64,000 nucleotides of DNA from Acheta domesticus (taxonomy: Eukaryota > Arthropoda > Insecta > Orthoptera > Gryllidae). The position numbers were made by a program, and so were the translations under genes. Positions 10,779 through 23,159 of the stretch are shown here, piece by piece; positions within the stretch are counted from its first letter, which is position 1, and the number at the start of each line of letters is the position of its first letter. The notes beneath the pieces were generated by a model. It made no database searches. It worked only from the letters and a program-made list of their open reading frames with translations, and had not been told where the DNA came from. The DNA lies in contig JAHLJT010008756.1 in assembly GCA_031308135.1 (NCBI GenBank), forward strand, positions 106,594,415 through 106,658,414, written 5' to 3'.

Positions 10779-11639
10779 TCACAGTAAAGTTCCTTACACA
10801 GTTTGAATTGTACCAGACCTTCATGCGGAGATCAAGTTACCAGAAGATAAGAGCGCATCACATCTACCATTCGTGGTTTAACGAGGTGCAGTCGATTCAA
10901 TTATATTGCTTTTCTATCTTACAACTCATCACGCGACTTTTAAATGGCTCCTCGAGTGCCGGTACTCAAAATTCTTCAAGTACGTCTGTCAATGGAGATG
11001 CAGACATGTTGTAATAATCAGACGTGATGTTATTGATCTCAAAGGCCCTAAAATATAGAAAAATGAGAACTTCCATACATATTGGCCTTGTGGAATGAAC
11101 TTATAATAAATCTCATTATCCTCTTTATTTTACTTTATTTTATATGTCATAATTTTTCGCTCACAAATTTACGCGTAGAATTTCTGGAGAATAGTCTGCA
11201 TTGCCTTTATAGGAGATTCAAGTAAATGAGAAATTAAAAAAGGCATTACAACTTAAATGTAGTTGCAGGAAGTTATTAATTCGTAGTTAGACGATATTTT
11301 ATTCCAGTGATAAATAACTGAAAAAATCCAAAATAACTCTCAATAATCATTGTACTGAGTTGATTGTATGTACAGATTTCTGCATGCAAATAATCATTAT
11401 GGATCACTCCGGTACTTTTCGACGGACGAAATATTTACTTCAAAGTAATGCAACAATAACACTCTATGAAATTACTCTCATCTTTTTCAAGAGAACCAAA
11501 CTCCAATCATAAATACGAGTCCTTTTCCAAAGCTTATATCGCTGCGTTACATCACCGAGGGACTTCCGCCTTTTGATCTCCACACCGCAGATCACTCACG
11601 TATCCACTATACCGCAGCGGCCGTCTGCCTCCCAATTTC
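10779..11639. other. AT-rich stretch, nothing recognised
   Basis: No gene, hairpin or known repeat seen. Confidence 0.45.
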
Positions 11640-11940
11640 TCATCGGGTCACCCACGACAAATCTCCGCAATCACTCACGATGCGCGACGCGACCGCGTTT
11701 CATCACCCTTTTTCCCTCTGGGCCAGGAGGGCCCTTTCAAAAGGCGCATCTGGACGGGCGTATGGGCCCTAGAGCGACGGCCGCCGCGCCGTCGCATAAG
11801 GAAACCTTTCTTGCGCTTTCAGTGGAGGCGGAGTGGGAGTCGACGAGCGGGGAGCGAGCATAATTGAGACGAATGTGCTTGACCGCCCGCCGTGGCCAGT
11901 GTTAGGCCGCTTTAACGTACGATCCCACTGAGTTCGGGCC
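11640..11940. promoter_or_regulatory. CpG-rich island
   Basis: GC and CpG content rise sharply (CGCGACGCGACCGCG, GGGCCAGGAGGGCCC, GACGGCCGCCGCGCCG) and fall again by about 11950. Forward and reverse frames are both open here because of composition, so no exon is called. Confidence 0.4.
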
Positions 11941-11949
11941 AAGCGGGTC

Positions 11950-14890
11950 CAAATTATGCAGAGAATATAAATACACATACAAAAAGCTCTCATCGTAATG
12001 TTATTAGAAAAATTACACATATTTTTAAACCAAATTGCTTATTTTAAGTAATTTATCTTTATGTTACGTTTTTTAGTTTATTTTAGTAGCATCAACGTGA
12101 TTATTAGTGACTATTTCTGTTGCACTTTGCACTAGCTGAATGTGATCTTGTAAACGTTTACGTTTACATCTTGTTACGTTTCTTGTAAAATTACCTGATC
12201 ATCTGCATACATCGATGTATTATGAATTTTTCTGAATACGGTTATTTTTATTAACAGTTTGAATATATGTAGTACTATACTGATTTACAATGCGCGAAGA
12301 AATTGAAAGAAAACAAAGCAGCCTCCGTTAGATAACCTCAAACTCGAAAAAACAACAAATAATCAGTTTCGATTTTGACTGAAAGATGCCAATATTTGAT
12401 TGTTTTAATCAATAAATTCTCATACTGCGCAGTAATGACTGAATTCACATACTAGGTGCGTAAGTGCTCACGACACAGCTGACGTCATGCGACATCAAAG
12501 CACCAAGGAAGAGGCCGCCTGCCATTTGATATTTGTTATTAACGAATTGCCTAATGGAACAAGATTTTTAATATTCTTAGTATGTAAATAACTGTTGTTC
12601 TGTAAACACACTATACTACGTTATTGGAATATTTGTAAAGACTTTATTTAGAAGATGTTTTATTAAAAAATTAATTTACTGCCGTATTATATGATAGTAT
12701 TTTATTTTTTGTACTTGAGCAGAGGATGTACTGTTCTGCGTTCTTAAGCAATGGAAAGCTATTTTGTGTGGTTTTGTTCACCAGTACTTTCGCTACTGCT
12801 GCCGTTTTTACAATATTTATTTAAAATAATGTGTTTTCAAAGAATTTTTATTAGTTAATAATATTCATTACGTAGAATAAATAGCAGATTTTCATAATGA
12901 CTACGTTAATAACAATATCAACTACATAAAAATCGGAAATAAAATTTGTTTTATAATTTGTTTTATAATTTTTAGAAGTCTGTATATGTAATATGGAAAA
13001 AGGCCGCAAATAAGTTGGGCTCAGTGCCCCTTGTAGCATTAACGCGAGCTGTTCCGGAGGCGTCTTCGATGCAGTAGGCACGGCCGAAGCATGTATGTCC
13101 CCATTCATTCAGTAATAATAAATCAAACTCATAAGACAATATTCTTTATTTGAAAAACATTTTTAAAGTCAAATTTGCAGTTACGAATGAACTTTATTAA
13201 TTATATTCTAGGAATTGTAAATTAGTAATGTGTTTGGAATATCATACTTATTTTGCAATACATCAAAATATATAGAAAAAATTCACGATATAAATAGACC
13301 AAAATAAGGAAAGAAAAATATTCGTTTTAGAGAGAAACGCTGTGCTATTGACAACAACATACAGCACATCCATACACATAGCAAATGCTATATTTGTTAT
13401 GAGTCAATTCCTCATCGATATTACAAAATACATCTCTACAAAAATGATGCAATTTTCATCGTTAGTGACTTTTGTAATAAAATTAATTGAAAAATAAATG
13501 TTGAATTTGAAGCCAGGTAATACTATTGAAATAATTTGCTACAAATATACTTAAAAAAGGCTGTATGGAAATATATTTGATTAAATTCTTCTTAGAAGAA
13601 CATGTATCATATCACAATCTAAATGATGAATATTCTAGTAAGTTGACGTACAATGTGTGACATGGCATAAAACAACAATTCATAGCAGTTGTCAATTTTG
13701 AGCATGAACATGGTCGTTTTACAGACGACTCTGCCGAATGTTACAAAAATATTATTATACAATGAATCAACTTCTCTTCGGAGTAATGGACCCATCATTT
13801 CGTTTAATTCCTAAATTTTTCGGTAAGCCATCGTCTCCTATAGTATTTCAGTAGTGTATATCTTCCTTTTGTGGCTCTCACGCGCAACCAATCTGTATAA
13901 ATCAAGTTTCTAAAGAAAGAGAATTTCACGGAATCGTGACGAATTTTACCTTGACTTTAAAAATATGAAACATTTGTTTAAAAAAGAATCTAAATATTCA
14001 TGTAAATGGAACCCGCAACTCACATCAGGATCTTTGAATCTATATCTTTAAATAACTCCTAATGGAAACATTCTAGGACCTTAAAAACCAGAAAACGTTC
14101 TCTCACACCGTAATCTACAGGATTAGATCTTGACCATTCTATTTCATTTTTGGTGGTTCGACGCTTCTCGATTCTACCCCACCTGTTCAGAGCCCGTCGA
14201 ATCTCCAACTCCGTGAAATTGCGAATTAATTGATATCCTATGCGATTGAATTACACGGGTGTACCTCTTTGCTCGATAATAAAGTTCAATGACAATAGTT
14301 TGTATTGAAAAGGGTGTATAATATAATTGTCGTGAAACATTATAAGTTTAATTATAATTCTTTATTACCACAATAAATCACCAACGGGTTATTACAAAAC
14401 AAAGCTATCTCCTAATATAAATTACAAACGTGAAATGTTTCAATGCATGGACATGAAAAATACAAATCTAAAAGTATTAACATTTTGTTAAATTGTTTTG
14501 CTTGATTTTGGAAGTTTCGGAACCGCAAAGTCTTCAAACTATTACCAAAGTAACGTACTACATGAAATGTTGCTCTCACAGCAATGAAATTACTACGTAG
14601 TCCAATATTTACTTTCGCAAGCCATAAATTGTATGTAAACAGTTTCTTACTTTTTCCATCAAAGGTATTCTTTCAGTACCAACTGACTTTAAAATTTTTT
14701 GGGTACTCACATATCTGATCAGCAACAAGAGGTAGTCGTAAAACGATGCATACCTGTAACAACACAGAAACACTTGTTACACAACAATACAGTGTTATTT
14801 CAACGCGTTAACGCGTCACTGAAACCGTAGTCCATGAATGTAAATTTATCCATTCAATATAACCAGCAGACGTCTCAACAGGATTCATGA
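11950..14890. other. Long AT-rich stretch, no gene seen
   Basis: Almost all of it is AT-rich with no coding signal. One GC-richer patch (13010-13108) is open in two minus-strand frames, one starting at an ATG (13106-13108). The two frames look equally plausible, so neither is called. Confidence 0.45.
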
Positions 14891-14896
14891 AACAAC

Positions 14897-14928
14897 AAGT
14901 GTGCTAAAACAGTACGTACTTTCTCAAC
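14897..14928 (+). repeat. Isolated family A terminus
   Basis: GTGTGCTAAAACAGTACG followed by TACTTTCTC matches the left tip of family A, but the body of the element does not follow. It may be a truncated copy. Confidence 0.35.
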
Positions 14929-15411
14929 TATAGTAATGGTTATGTAATACTATTTACACCATAATTTCTCTCTGACTTCACACATCGCAGTCGTCATCTT
15001 TTGTAAAACTCGTTCTAAATAGTGGAACATTTGGTGCGAAAAAAACTAAATATTTTCAAGCAAATACACCACAAATTTGACAATAATAACTGCTCTTCAT
15101 ACAGCTAAATCATGTCACAACAATGAGATCTAATTCACATAAATTCGCGAGTCGCGACGCGGAATGCCATTATTGCATTCCAATCTGATATTCCCTGAAG
15201 GCTGGCAAGTTTTATTTCATATATTTCAATTAGGTTTTAAATAATTCCTAAAAGATTAATTTTTAAACATATAACAAAAGATCGAATGTAAGAAAAGAAC
15301 AAAGAAATATGAAATAATATACACATTCTAACTTAGCATCCAACTGCCTCAAAACATTTCTAAAATTATGTTCATGATTCGCAGCATTTTCGGAGCGAGG
15401 AGCTTAGTTTG

Positions 15412-16260
15412 ACGCCAAGTTATTCCAAAAATATTCATATTTTCCAAAAATTCCACATGACGTTATTTGAAGATCTGTTTTTGATGAACACATTTCATTA
15501 AGAAAAAAATTGTATCTCCAGAATTGTAGTAAGAAGACATCCAATTTTTTATTTTTTTAATTTTCGAAAAATTAAAATTACAACGAACATGAGATCTGCA
15601 CCATTCTCTTAAATGTTCTTAACGATATCTAAGTCTAATTTTAATCAACAAATTTTGTGCCGTTTTTATGTGTAAATGGTTGAAAGACAATAAAATGCCT
15701 GTGTTTGACACAAAATATCGCAAAAAATACCAATGTTTTTGAAAATTGAACACGACTTAATTTTTTGTCATGTTTTTCATGAACACATTGTGATAAAATA
15801 ATGTTTATCTTCATAATTGAAGGTGTAGGAAGAGGCAGAACAATTTTTAATTTTTTTTATTTTTGCAAAAATCAGGGTTTTCAACGAACATGAGACCTGC
15901 GCCATTCTCTTAAACGTCCTTCACAGTATCCAATAACAAAGTTTAATCAAAAAAGTTGGATCCATTTTTTAAAATTTAGAAAATGTCCCAGGGCTTCATT
16001 TAAAGGACCCCCAAAATTCAAGGGGCCGCGACATCCTCCAGATCGGATAGGGAATTTCAATTTTGGAGAAATTGGCTCAACAGTTTAGAGTTGTTCACAG
16101 ACGGACGGACAGACGTTTTGCCGTGAATCGATTTTTCATTATCAAGGACCCACTAAACATAGATTCCGACTACACCACGTTTTTCTGCCGAAAATTCGCC
16201 GTTTTTTTCGTGCAGCATTATATAACTTTCTACTAGCGCGGTAGCGCGGTAAAAAGTAAA
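15412..16260 (+). repeat. Dispersed family A copy with internal duplication
   Basis: The 5' half of the family occurs twice in tandem. Both parts carry the ACATGACGTTATTT / ACACGACTTAATTT block and then AACGAACATGAGA(T/C)CTGC (about 15593 and 15880). The normal 3' half follows once, with a short GACGGACAGACG run (about 16097-16110), TCAATTTTGGAGAAATTGGC and GCAGCATTATATAACTTTC near the end. Confidence 0.65.
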
Positions 16261-17343
16261 AATGATTTAAGATTCCATCAGATTTTCCAGCATATTAAAT
16301 TTCTGAAAGTAAAAAGAATCTCACTTTTCAAGCGTATATAAAACTGAAAGAATCACAGTTTCCAATAGTCGATAATAATAAAATATAATACTATAATTAT
16401 AATATTACAAAATAATATAATAATACAGTTTAATAATAAAAATAACAATCTTTGGTCTTACAGCCCCAGCTTATTCAATCCTAGCAATATTCGAGAAAGG
16501 CACAATAAGGCCTATGGTTACCTCCACTGGTAGATCAGTAACGCCCCTGAAAGTTTCTAACATACGCTCCAAATAGAACGAACACTCACCACAACCTGTA
16601 ATTCTGTTGCTGTATGTACAATACTCTATTTCCAACAAATTCATTCTGGTCGTACGAAAGCAGGAGAAAACGGATATTGTTAAATCGTGACAACTTATAA
16701 ATGTTGCCGTGATATGCCAAAGAAGGAACAGAAACATCTTAAGTAGAAGAGTTCGGATATTGAGATCAATTGCATGTTGAGTGACAAAACAAAGAATGTC
16801 CGATAGACATTGGAAATTTAATGTACCAACACATCAATGTAAAATATTTTTCAAAACTTTAACTGGTTTATCAACATTTTTCTCGTAGTCTCCTAAACGT
16901 TGCCATGCACTAGACAATGGCATTAAAAATGGCTTCCAAAAACAGCTCCCACCAGAAGGAATTACAAAAGCAGATTAGTTCAAACTGTGTATGAGCATCG
17001 AGAACTTCTTATGAATTTGTTTGAAAATATCGTCGTATGCGACAGTGCAGAAACTCTCTCGTCATCAAAAAGATTTTTAGAGTTACTGAAAAGAGAGTTT
17101 AAATTACAAGTTATTACAATTACCAGTATTGTCTTTACAATGGTTTAAATTATCCATTTGTCATCAAATCCATGTGAAAAATTAAAAATCGTCCATCTGA
17201 AATGCAAATGCTTCCCTCGAAATAAATTTCACCACACGCCACTGATTAAAAGACATTTGTTTTTGGCGCGTAAACGCGTCCAAAAAAGGTGACAATTATA
17301 TACAACCCAACGGGCAATACATCAGGCCTAAGAACCTGTTCAA
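16261..17343. other. AT-rich stretch with one small open frame
   Basis: The minus strand has an ATG frame of 88 codons (16471-16737). It starts with a hydrophobic MFLFLLWHITATFIS and contains several Cys, like a small secreted protein, but I see no family resemblance. At this AT content frames of this length are expected by chance. Nothing else is recognised. Confidence 0.3.
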
Positions 17344-17432
17344 AGCATTGGTTGCCGCGATATGATAGTGGTTAGAGCAACTGGGTATAAACCAGGAGAC
17401 GCGGGTTTGAATCCAGGTCGGGGGTGACAATT
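17344..17432 (+). repeat. tRNA-derived SINE head
   Basis: An A-box-like TAGTGGTTAGAGCA (about 17368-17381) is followed by an anticodon-stem-like CTGG...CCAG and then a B-box GGGTTTGAATCCAGG (about 17402). Spacing fits a tRNA-like RNA polymerase III promoter. The T-stem bases do not pair correctly and the acceptor ends do not match, so this is a tRNA-derived repeat and not a working tRNA gene. Confidence 0.55.
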
Positions 17433-17496
17433 CTTCGAACAAATTTTAAATATTGAAATTAATGTACATTTTCAGTACATTTCTTGCACAAGTACA

Positions 17497-17622
17497 GTAA
17501 ATTGAATGTAGACTTATACTAAATTGAAAGTAGACGTATAGTAAATTGAATGTACACGTGTACATTAAATTTAATTTACAGTACACTACATTTAATGTAC
17601 AGTACATTACATTTAATGTACA
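17497..17622. repeat. Two small adjacent tandem arrays (22 bp x3, 21 bp x2)
   Basis: Three 22-bp units run 17497-17518, 17519-17540 and 17541-17562, built on TAAATTGAATGTAGACGTATA. Two 21-bp units run 17581-17601 and 17602-17622, built on GTACATTACATTTAATGTACA. The second unit is itself partly palindromic around GTACATTA/TAATGTAC. Confidence 0.8.
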
Positions 17623-20270
17623 CGTACGTTACGGACGTACTAAGAGAATAGAGAAAACTATGTTAAAGAATGTAATAACAGTAAATTTATATTCAGAATT
17701 TCCTATAATCATTTTTGTCTTCAGACATTTATGCTTACTATTGCTTTGGGAATAGCCATGGGCACGATACGTTATCCGTATTTTTGGGAAAATTTATTTT
17801 TCAATTACGTATATTTTGTATACTGTAAATATTCAAACACATAATATAGTATCATCAGAGTCTATCTCTGAGAAGGTATCAAAATGAAATGTTACCAAAG
17901 ATAACTTAAAATAGATCCGTTCATATGAAAACAAATGAGCGCGTTACACACTAAAAAAACTATTACATATAATTTTCACTTAAATTGAGCAAGATCTAAG
18001 AAAATAATTTTTATTGAAAATAATATCCATTAAGATAGACGATTTATAAATTCTATTATGCATAAAATTATAGGAGCATTATTAAACTATTTTCACACCA
18101 AAATCCTCATATTCGCGTGCCGGCCTCATGACAAAGAGTACAGGTCTGGGAATAACTTTTCACGATTATTAGTTATACCAAACACCGACCACTCACTCCT
18201 GTGGTAAACTAGCAACTATTAACGTAAAATAATGGTATCATTCTTGTTATGATTTGTTTGTTGGTTGTCTATTTGTAAAATTTAAAAGGATTATTAGGGA
18301 TAACTAAATTCTATTTTCATTTTCATTGGTTAAGTATGTGTGGATGCCGCAGATAGATTGAAAATTTTTTGCCACTTTTTCCAGGGTCAACAACGTAGGA
18401 AAAAAAATATATTCACATGGAGTTTTATGCATACATCTGTCTTCTACTACATGACCAAATTATAGAAATCATGGAAGTGCTTTTAAAGGCCCTGGATGAC
18501 AGGAGAATTTGAAAGAAAAATAATGTCACACATGATTACCACGAAATAAACAGAGAACAACAATAGTGAATTTAATATAATTACTACTCTTGTTTACTGG
18601 ACTCTGCAACAATGTGATAAAGGACACGTACTTGCTATTGTTGTTATTACACAATAAACAATAATGAGAAAATAGTTTCCCTTCTTTAATACATGTCAGT
18701 TCAGAGTTGTTTTACAACTGACCCAAGTTGAATGATAACCCCATGCAATTGAAAGATAACGACAATTGTTAAAAATAATTGAAGAGTGGCGAGCTCTCTT
18801 CTGAATTTCACATTTTCTCTTCTAATAACAAAGGAGAGAGGTCAGTAATCTTCCCCTGATGGGTTCTGAATGGATCCTCTATAATTTTCTACGAGCGTGA
18901 AATAGCAAAACGGTCATCATAAAGACGAAATGTAATCTTCATAGCCTCAGTGGATTATTAACGGGTCACATAGTTTTGATACGTCATTCAGGCATTAGCT
19001 TATTCGTGGAGTATAGCAGTTGTTATTTCATAACAGCGAAAAGGTCATAATGGAAAATGCAGTCAATCGAAGAATGGACTCATGAAATTGCCTTTTGATG
19101 GTATGTTCTGACTAGAAATATTACAGATTGAAGATGGTTCAAAGGCCAGACGTTAGTGGAGAAGTCTGTGCCTCTATTATGGCTACAACTGCGTACTGAA
19201 GGGAAGCACCGGATTAACTTTTTGCCATTAGGTTAGAGAGCTTCGTGCGTGATAACGGTGTTCATGCAATTCAAAGGTAACGGAACGTTACTGGGAAACA
19301 GTAGACAGTTCTTGACAGGTCCAATATTCCTGAAAGGCCAACTTTGAGCCTTTCTCATGAACGAAAAAGTAAGAATGGCCGAAGCAAAGCAAAAGCTGAA
19401 GAACTGTAGAAATATTAAATTACTAGCTTAGGGACCTGTTACATTACTAACATAGTGGCGTTCCGGCTGCACGTTGAATTTTTTTATTAGTGCACTGTAG
19501 GTTCGTAATAAAAAGAAATTTTAAATACAATAAAGTTGCTCGATTCGTCTGTTCTGGGGTCCAGAAAGTTATATGAAAATTATTGGCAGATGTTTGGCAA
19601 GATTTTTTAAAGATGTTTTATTACATAATTAGATTCAACTATCGTCAGTCTTACGAATAATTTCCTTATGAATCATACGCTTGATACTGGAAAGCCAGTA
19701 TAATAATTCAAACCATTTCATCTCTAAAGGTGCTTCGAAACTATCAAAAACATGTTTTTCTAGTTTACTATCAGAATATTCTAGAAGGATCGAATGAGCC
19801 ATTGATAATTTCTACACTAGAGATCTTGTAGGTACCGCAAACCCCTCCCAAACCGCACTCTTGATTCTAAAAACCTTCAAAAACACAATTTTTCGATAAT
19901 TCAGTCGGAATGCTCTTCAAGGATCCGAAAAAATGGTTCCCCACCAGAAGACCGAGATGTGTCGAATGACGCCACACTTGCTCCTACTGATAGACCAGAA
20001 GAGGAATAACGTTAGTGATGGACTGACACACGAAGATAACGTTATATAAACAGAGTATATTCATACACTATCTTGAACGATCACAGATAATATTCAGAAA
20101 TGTTGCATTAGTCTGAGAATCTCAAATTGTCGAATTCGGATGGCTATGAGGCAAAGCATGGAAAGCTAGTACCTTGTAAGACGATGTATCTATAAAGAAG
20201 ACTGGGAATAAGGATGAAATAATACCGAAATTGGTTTCCTTACAAAGAGAAGAACAGCCTAACAACACAA
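17623..20270. other. Long AT-rich stretch, no gene seen
   Basis: No coding signal is visible. Around 19736-19940 two related stretches sit in tandem (TCAAAAACATGTTTTTCTAG... and TCAAAAACACAATTTTTCGA..., each followed by a GAATNNTCT..AAGGATC block). This is probably a diverged duplication inside an old repeat. Confidence 0.4.
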
Positions 20271-20405
20271 TGAGCGGCGAATCGGTGTGTGATGAGGTCG
20301 GGAGCGGGCCAATGTGTGGTCTGGCGTGTGGTGGAACTCGTGATCTGGGATGTGGTCGCGAACGTAGTCGGTCGCGTGAACTGACTTGTGGTCTGGAGAG
20401 TTACC
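20271..20405. repeat. Degenerate GTGGTC-rich tandem tract
   Basis: Imperfect units built on TGTGGTCTGG and GTGGTCGCG recur about every 20-30 bases. No clean period can be given by eye. Confidence 0.4.
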
Positions 20406-20786
20406 GGAAAAGTTCAAGCTAATTTTTTTACGCAAATGTCGGAAATTCTTTATTTGGAAAGTTGTCACTCATAACTGGGTGAAAAGGAGATGGGAGGGTG
20501 AGCTTTTGAAAAGACAACTTTTTTTACGCATTTTCCCGCACAAAAACTAATGAATTATATCTTAACAATGACGATTATGATTATAAGAATGATAAGAATA
20601 GAGGTGGAAGATGAGGTAAATTCCATGAAAGCGAATTGGAACTCGACACTCTTTCACAGGGTACGAAAGCTTACTTTCCGAGGCGAAATGCAAGCAGTTC
20701 AGCACTAGTTCACCAAATCTTACATACCGGATCCTTGGTGTCGAACTGTTATGCGAGTAACAGAAAGCCTTCAAAGTGGACAGTCG

Positions 20787-20849
20787 TATAAATCCTCGCG
20801 CTCATTACACGTGCGGAGTCGTTGGGCTCGCTCGCCGCGGCGCGGGTCG
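20787..20849 (+). promoter_or_regulatory. Candidate core promoter at CpG island edge
   Basis: TATAAA lies at 20787-20792. Thirty bases downstream of its first T, GGAGTCG places an A at 20817 in an initiator-like context. GGTCG at 20845-20849 fits the DPE consensus RGWYV at about +29 from that A. The three elements are spaced as in arthropod core promoters and sit exactly where the GC island begins. The pattern is seen; activity is inferred. Confidence 0.35.
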
Positions 20850-21038
20850 CGCGTGCGGACATGTGGGCGTGCGTTTGGGCTCGCGCCCGGCCCGAGCAGC
20901 CTCGCGAGCGCGGGCGGGCGGCGGGCGGCCGGCGGCGGGCGGCGCTCTGCTCCGCGCTACCGGCGCTGCTCAGGTCAAGGTCCGGGCGCTCGCGGCCGCC
21001 AACCCGCCGCCGCCCCCGGCGGCATCCGGGACCGGCCC

Positions 21039-21081
<43 letters not shown>

Positions 21082-21195
21082 TGCGCTCCAGTGACGCCCG
21101 AGCGCCGGCGGAGAGCGCTCCTCCGCGTGCCCGGCGCCGGCGACTGCTCGGGACCCGCGCGTAGCAGGCACGGATCCGCGGGGAGGGAAAGGAGG
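20800..21195. promoter_or_regulatory. Very GC-rich CpG island with (CGC)n tract
   Basis: Nearly pure G+C with dense CpG. It includes an uninterrupted trinucleotide run of about 14 CGC units at 21039-21081, which creates poly-Ala, poly-Arg or poly-Pro in the various frames. All six frames stay open for long distances for that reason, so none is called as a gene. Composition drops abruptly to AT-rich after 21195. Confidence 0.6.
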
Positions 21196-21418
21196 GAAAT
21201 TTCCCCTCACAAAAGTTTTCAGTAACTATTAATTTTAACTTGTCACGAAACTTTCAAACAAAAAAAATTTCGTATAAACATTAAAACATATAAAAGTGTA
21301 TCGCAACATGAACTGAGTTTGACCTGCGTCATTCTACATAATCTGTAATATGACACATTCGACCAAAGCATTTTGAATAAGAAAATGTCCTCTACCAAAA
21401 TTCCTCTCTGGATCCACC

Positions 21419-21938
21419 CCTATAGGGATGGCATAAAAAACATCGATGTTTTTAAAACATAGATATCTTCCTTATATATTTTAACATCGATGTTTTGCTT
21501 TTGATTTTTTTTTCAGATCGATGTATCTGTTCAGAAATATCAGTTTTTACAAACAATTTATCATGATATAAATAAAATTTCCAGTATCTATTTTTTGTCG
21601 GTTGCTCGCAGTCAACACCCATCGACAACTGTCACTGTTGTCGATCCCCAGACGGCACGAAAGTGTTTGCTATTGGCAGCCTTTCTCCGGTGTTATTGCC
21701 TTTTTTGATTATTTTTTACGTCGTAATATCGTTAAACTGACTTTTGAAACTTGACTACGTAGAACACTGATTTAAAAATGAAGATGACAGTCAAATTTCA
21801 GGCAGAATATATTTCAAACTAATAGCAAAGACATGTTATGTATCACATTAGAACCAGAGCATATTACTTCAAAAGTTTCATCAAATTTAAAACATCGATG
21901 TTTTGTCGATGTTTTCATTGGCATCGAAAACCTATAGG
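21419..21938. mobile_element. Small inverted-repeat element, hAT-like ends
   Basis: CCTATAGG stands at both ends (21419-21426 and 21931-21938). Inside it the left end reads GATGGCATAAAAAACATCGATG. The right end, read inward on the opposite strand, has TCGATGCCAATGAAAACATCG then ACATCGATG. The interior (about 500 bp) has no reading frame. The CATCGATGTTTT-rich ends and an 8-bp repeat at the edges resemble non-autonomous hAT elements. Because CCTATAGG is palindromic it could be target duplication or part of the termini. Confidence 0.55.
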
Positions 21939-22004
21939 AGATATATGCAATTACCTATATATGGATGTTTTGCTAAAATTTTCCATCATTCCCCGCGCAC
22001 GAAT

Positions 22005-22390
22005 CCATGAGTAGCCAATGACGGCGATCACACTGGAGCCGATTTTGGCCGAAATTTCGGTTCGTTTTCGTCCGTTGTGCCGGATTCAAACACGTCTTAG
22101 TGATGTAATCGAGAATGGACATAGTGAACCTGAATGACTTCTTCCGGCAGCGTCCGAAAACATCGGGTGTCGGACGAAGATCTATTTCGTTTGGTTCTGT
22201 TACTGCGCTCAGAAGGCAGGCGAAATATCGATCGTTTACAACAGGACAACAGCGAGTGAAATCGTTCTTCTTATTTTTTATGAAAAACATCCAAATTATG
22301 CACCCGCAATCGTCAGCCGAACGAAATTTCAGCCGAAATCGGCTTCTTAGTGACCGCCGCCTAGGAGTTCCATTTGCGGGATATCAGCTG
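22005..22390. mobile_element. Second inverted-repeat (fold-back) element
   Basis: The left arm (about 22010-22065, core GAGCCGATTTTGGCCGAAAT) and the right arm (about 22316-22375, core CGAAATTTCAGCCGAAATCG) are inverted copies of about 55-70 bases with modest divergence. They surround about 250 bp without coding capacity. The arrangement fits a MITE. It begins less than 100 bases after the previous element. Confidence 0.6.
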
Positions 22391-22898
22391 GAGAGTCAAG
22401 GTCTTCTGCAAAACCAAGACCACCCACAGTACACGTAGATGGTCTTGTGCGAACTTCTCGCAAATGCTTGAAAAACTGAACAGCAGAATTATATTCGAAT
22501 TTTTCGTATTTCGACTGCTCTGTGACCGTATCCTAAGTCCTGCTTGCTGGAAAGCCCGGGACAGTAAAGGGCTCACGGGTTGTCATCGGAGCCACGTGCA
22601 ATAAGTTGATGGTTCTAAGACGATTAGTTTTGCCATCCACCGTCCATCCAATGTGATTCTATGAAACTCTGCTCTCAATATTCCAGAAAAAGAATAGTTA
22701 CGTTACAATCCTCTCTATTCGCCATCTAACAAGAGAAAGAAGGTATCACCCAGGCGACGAAATAGGCGATTTCAATTTAGTTCAGAGGCTTCTTTTAAGG
22801 ATATTTTACATGCCTTAAATCTGCAACAAGGGACAATCGACTCAACTTCGTCTCCGAAGGAACACACATGAAGAATTTCTTTTGCCCTTAAAATACAC

Positions 22899-22960
22899 AA
22901 CATAGAACCCGCGATCAGTCCAATATGCTAACCGTTACACTACAAAGACCGCGTATCGTA
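22899..22960 (-). repeat. tRNA-Gln-like SINE fragment
   Basis: The minus strand reads TAGTGTAACGGTTAGCATAT then TGGACT and shortly after GCGGGTTCTATG. The first part follows the D-arm and anticodon-arm start of animal tRNA-Gln (GTGTAATGGTTAGCACTCTGGACT in outline) and the second is a damaged B-box. The spacing is too short for a complete tRNA, so it is a SINE-type remnant. Confidence 0.45.
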
Positions 22961-23159
22961 TTAATAGTCTCTTAATGTAGGTGAGAGGATTAATGCTTTT
23001 AGTCACGATAGACTTCTTGTTTCATTGAAGGTTTCGTTTGTTAGTTTTGGGATTTTCACTACAATATCTTTGATCTTGTTCTCGGGAGCACAAGTAAAGG
23101 TTTCTCAAACTGCAACAAAAGTGATTCAGTTGCGTTTTCAGTGCTCGGAGGCTGGTCAC

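Noticed and set aside
17344..17432. Functional tRNA gene
   Set aside because: A- and B-boxes are present but the T-stem and acceptor stem do not pair.
20749..21225. Several frames of 90-153 codons on both strands of the 21-kb island
   Set aside because: All are open at once because of the GC-rich (CGC)n sequence; poly-Ala, poly-Arg and poly-Pro products, no domain.
22280..22438. PQSSAERNFSRNRLLSDRR peptide, resembling a hAT dimerisation motif
   Set aside because: It is the translation of the right inverted arm of a fold-back element; the matching arm on the other side gives no transposase sequence.
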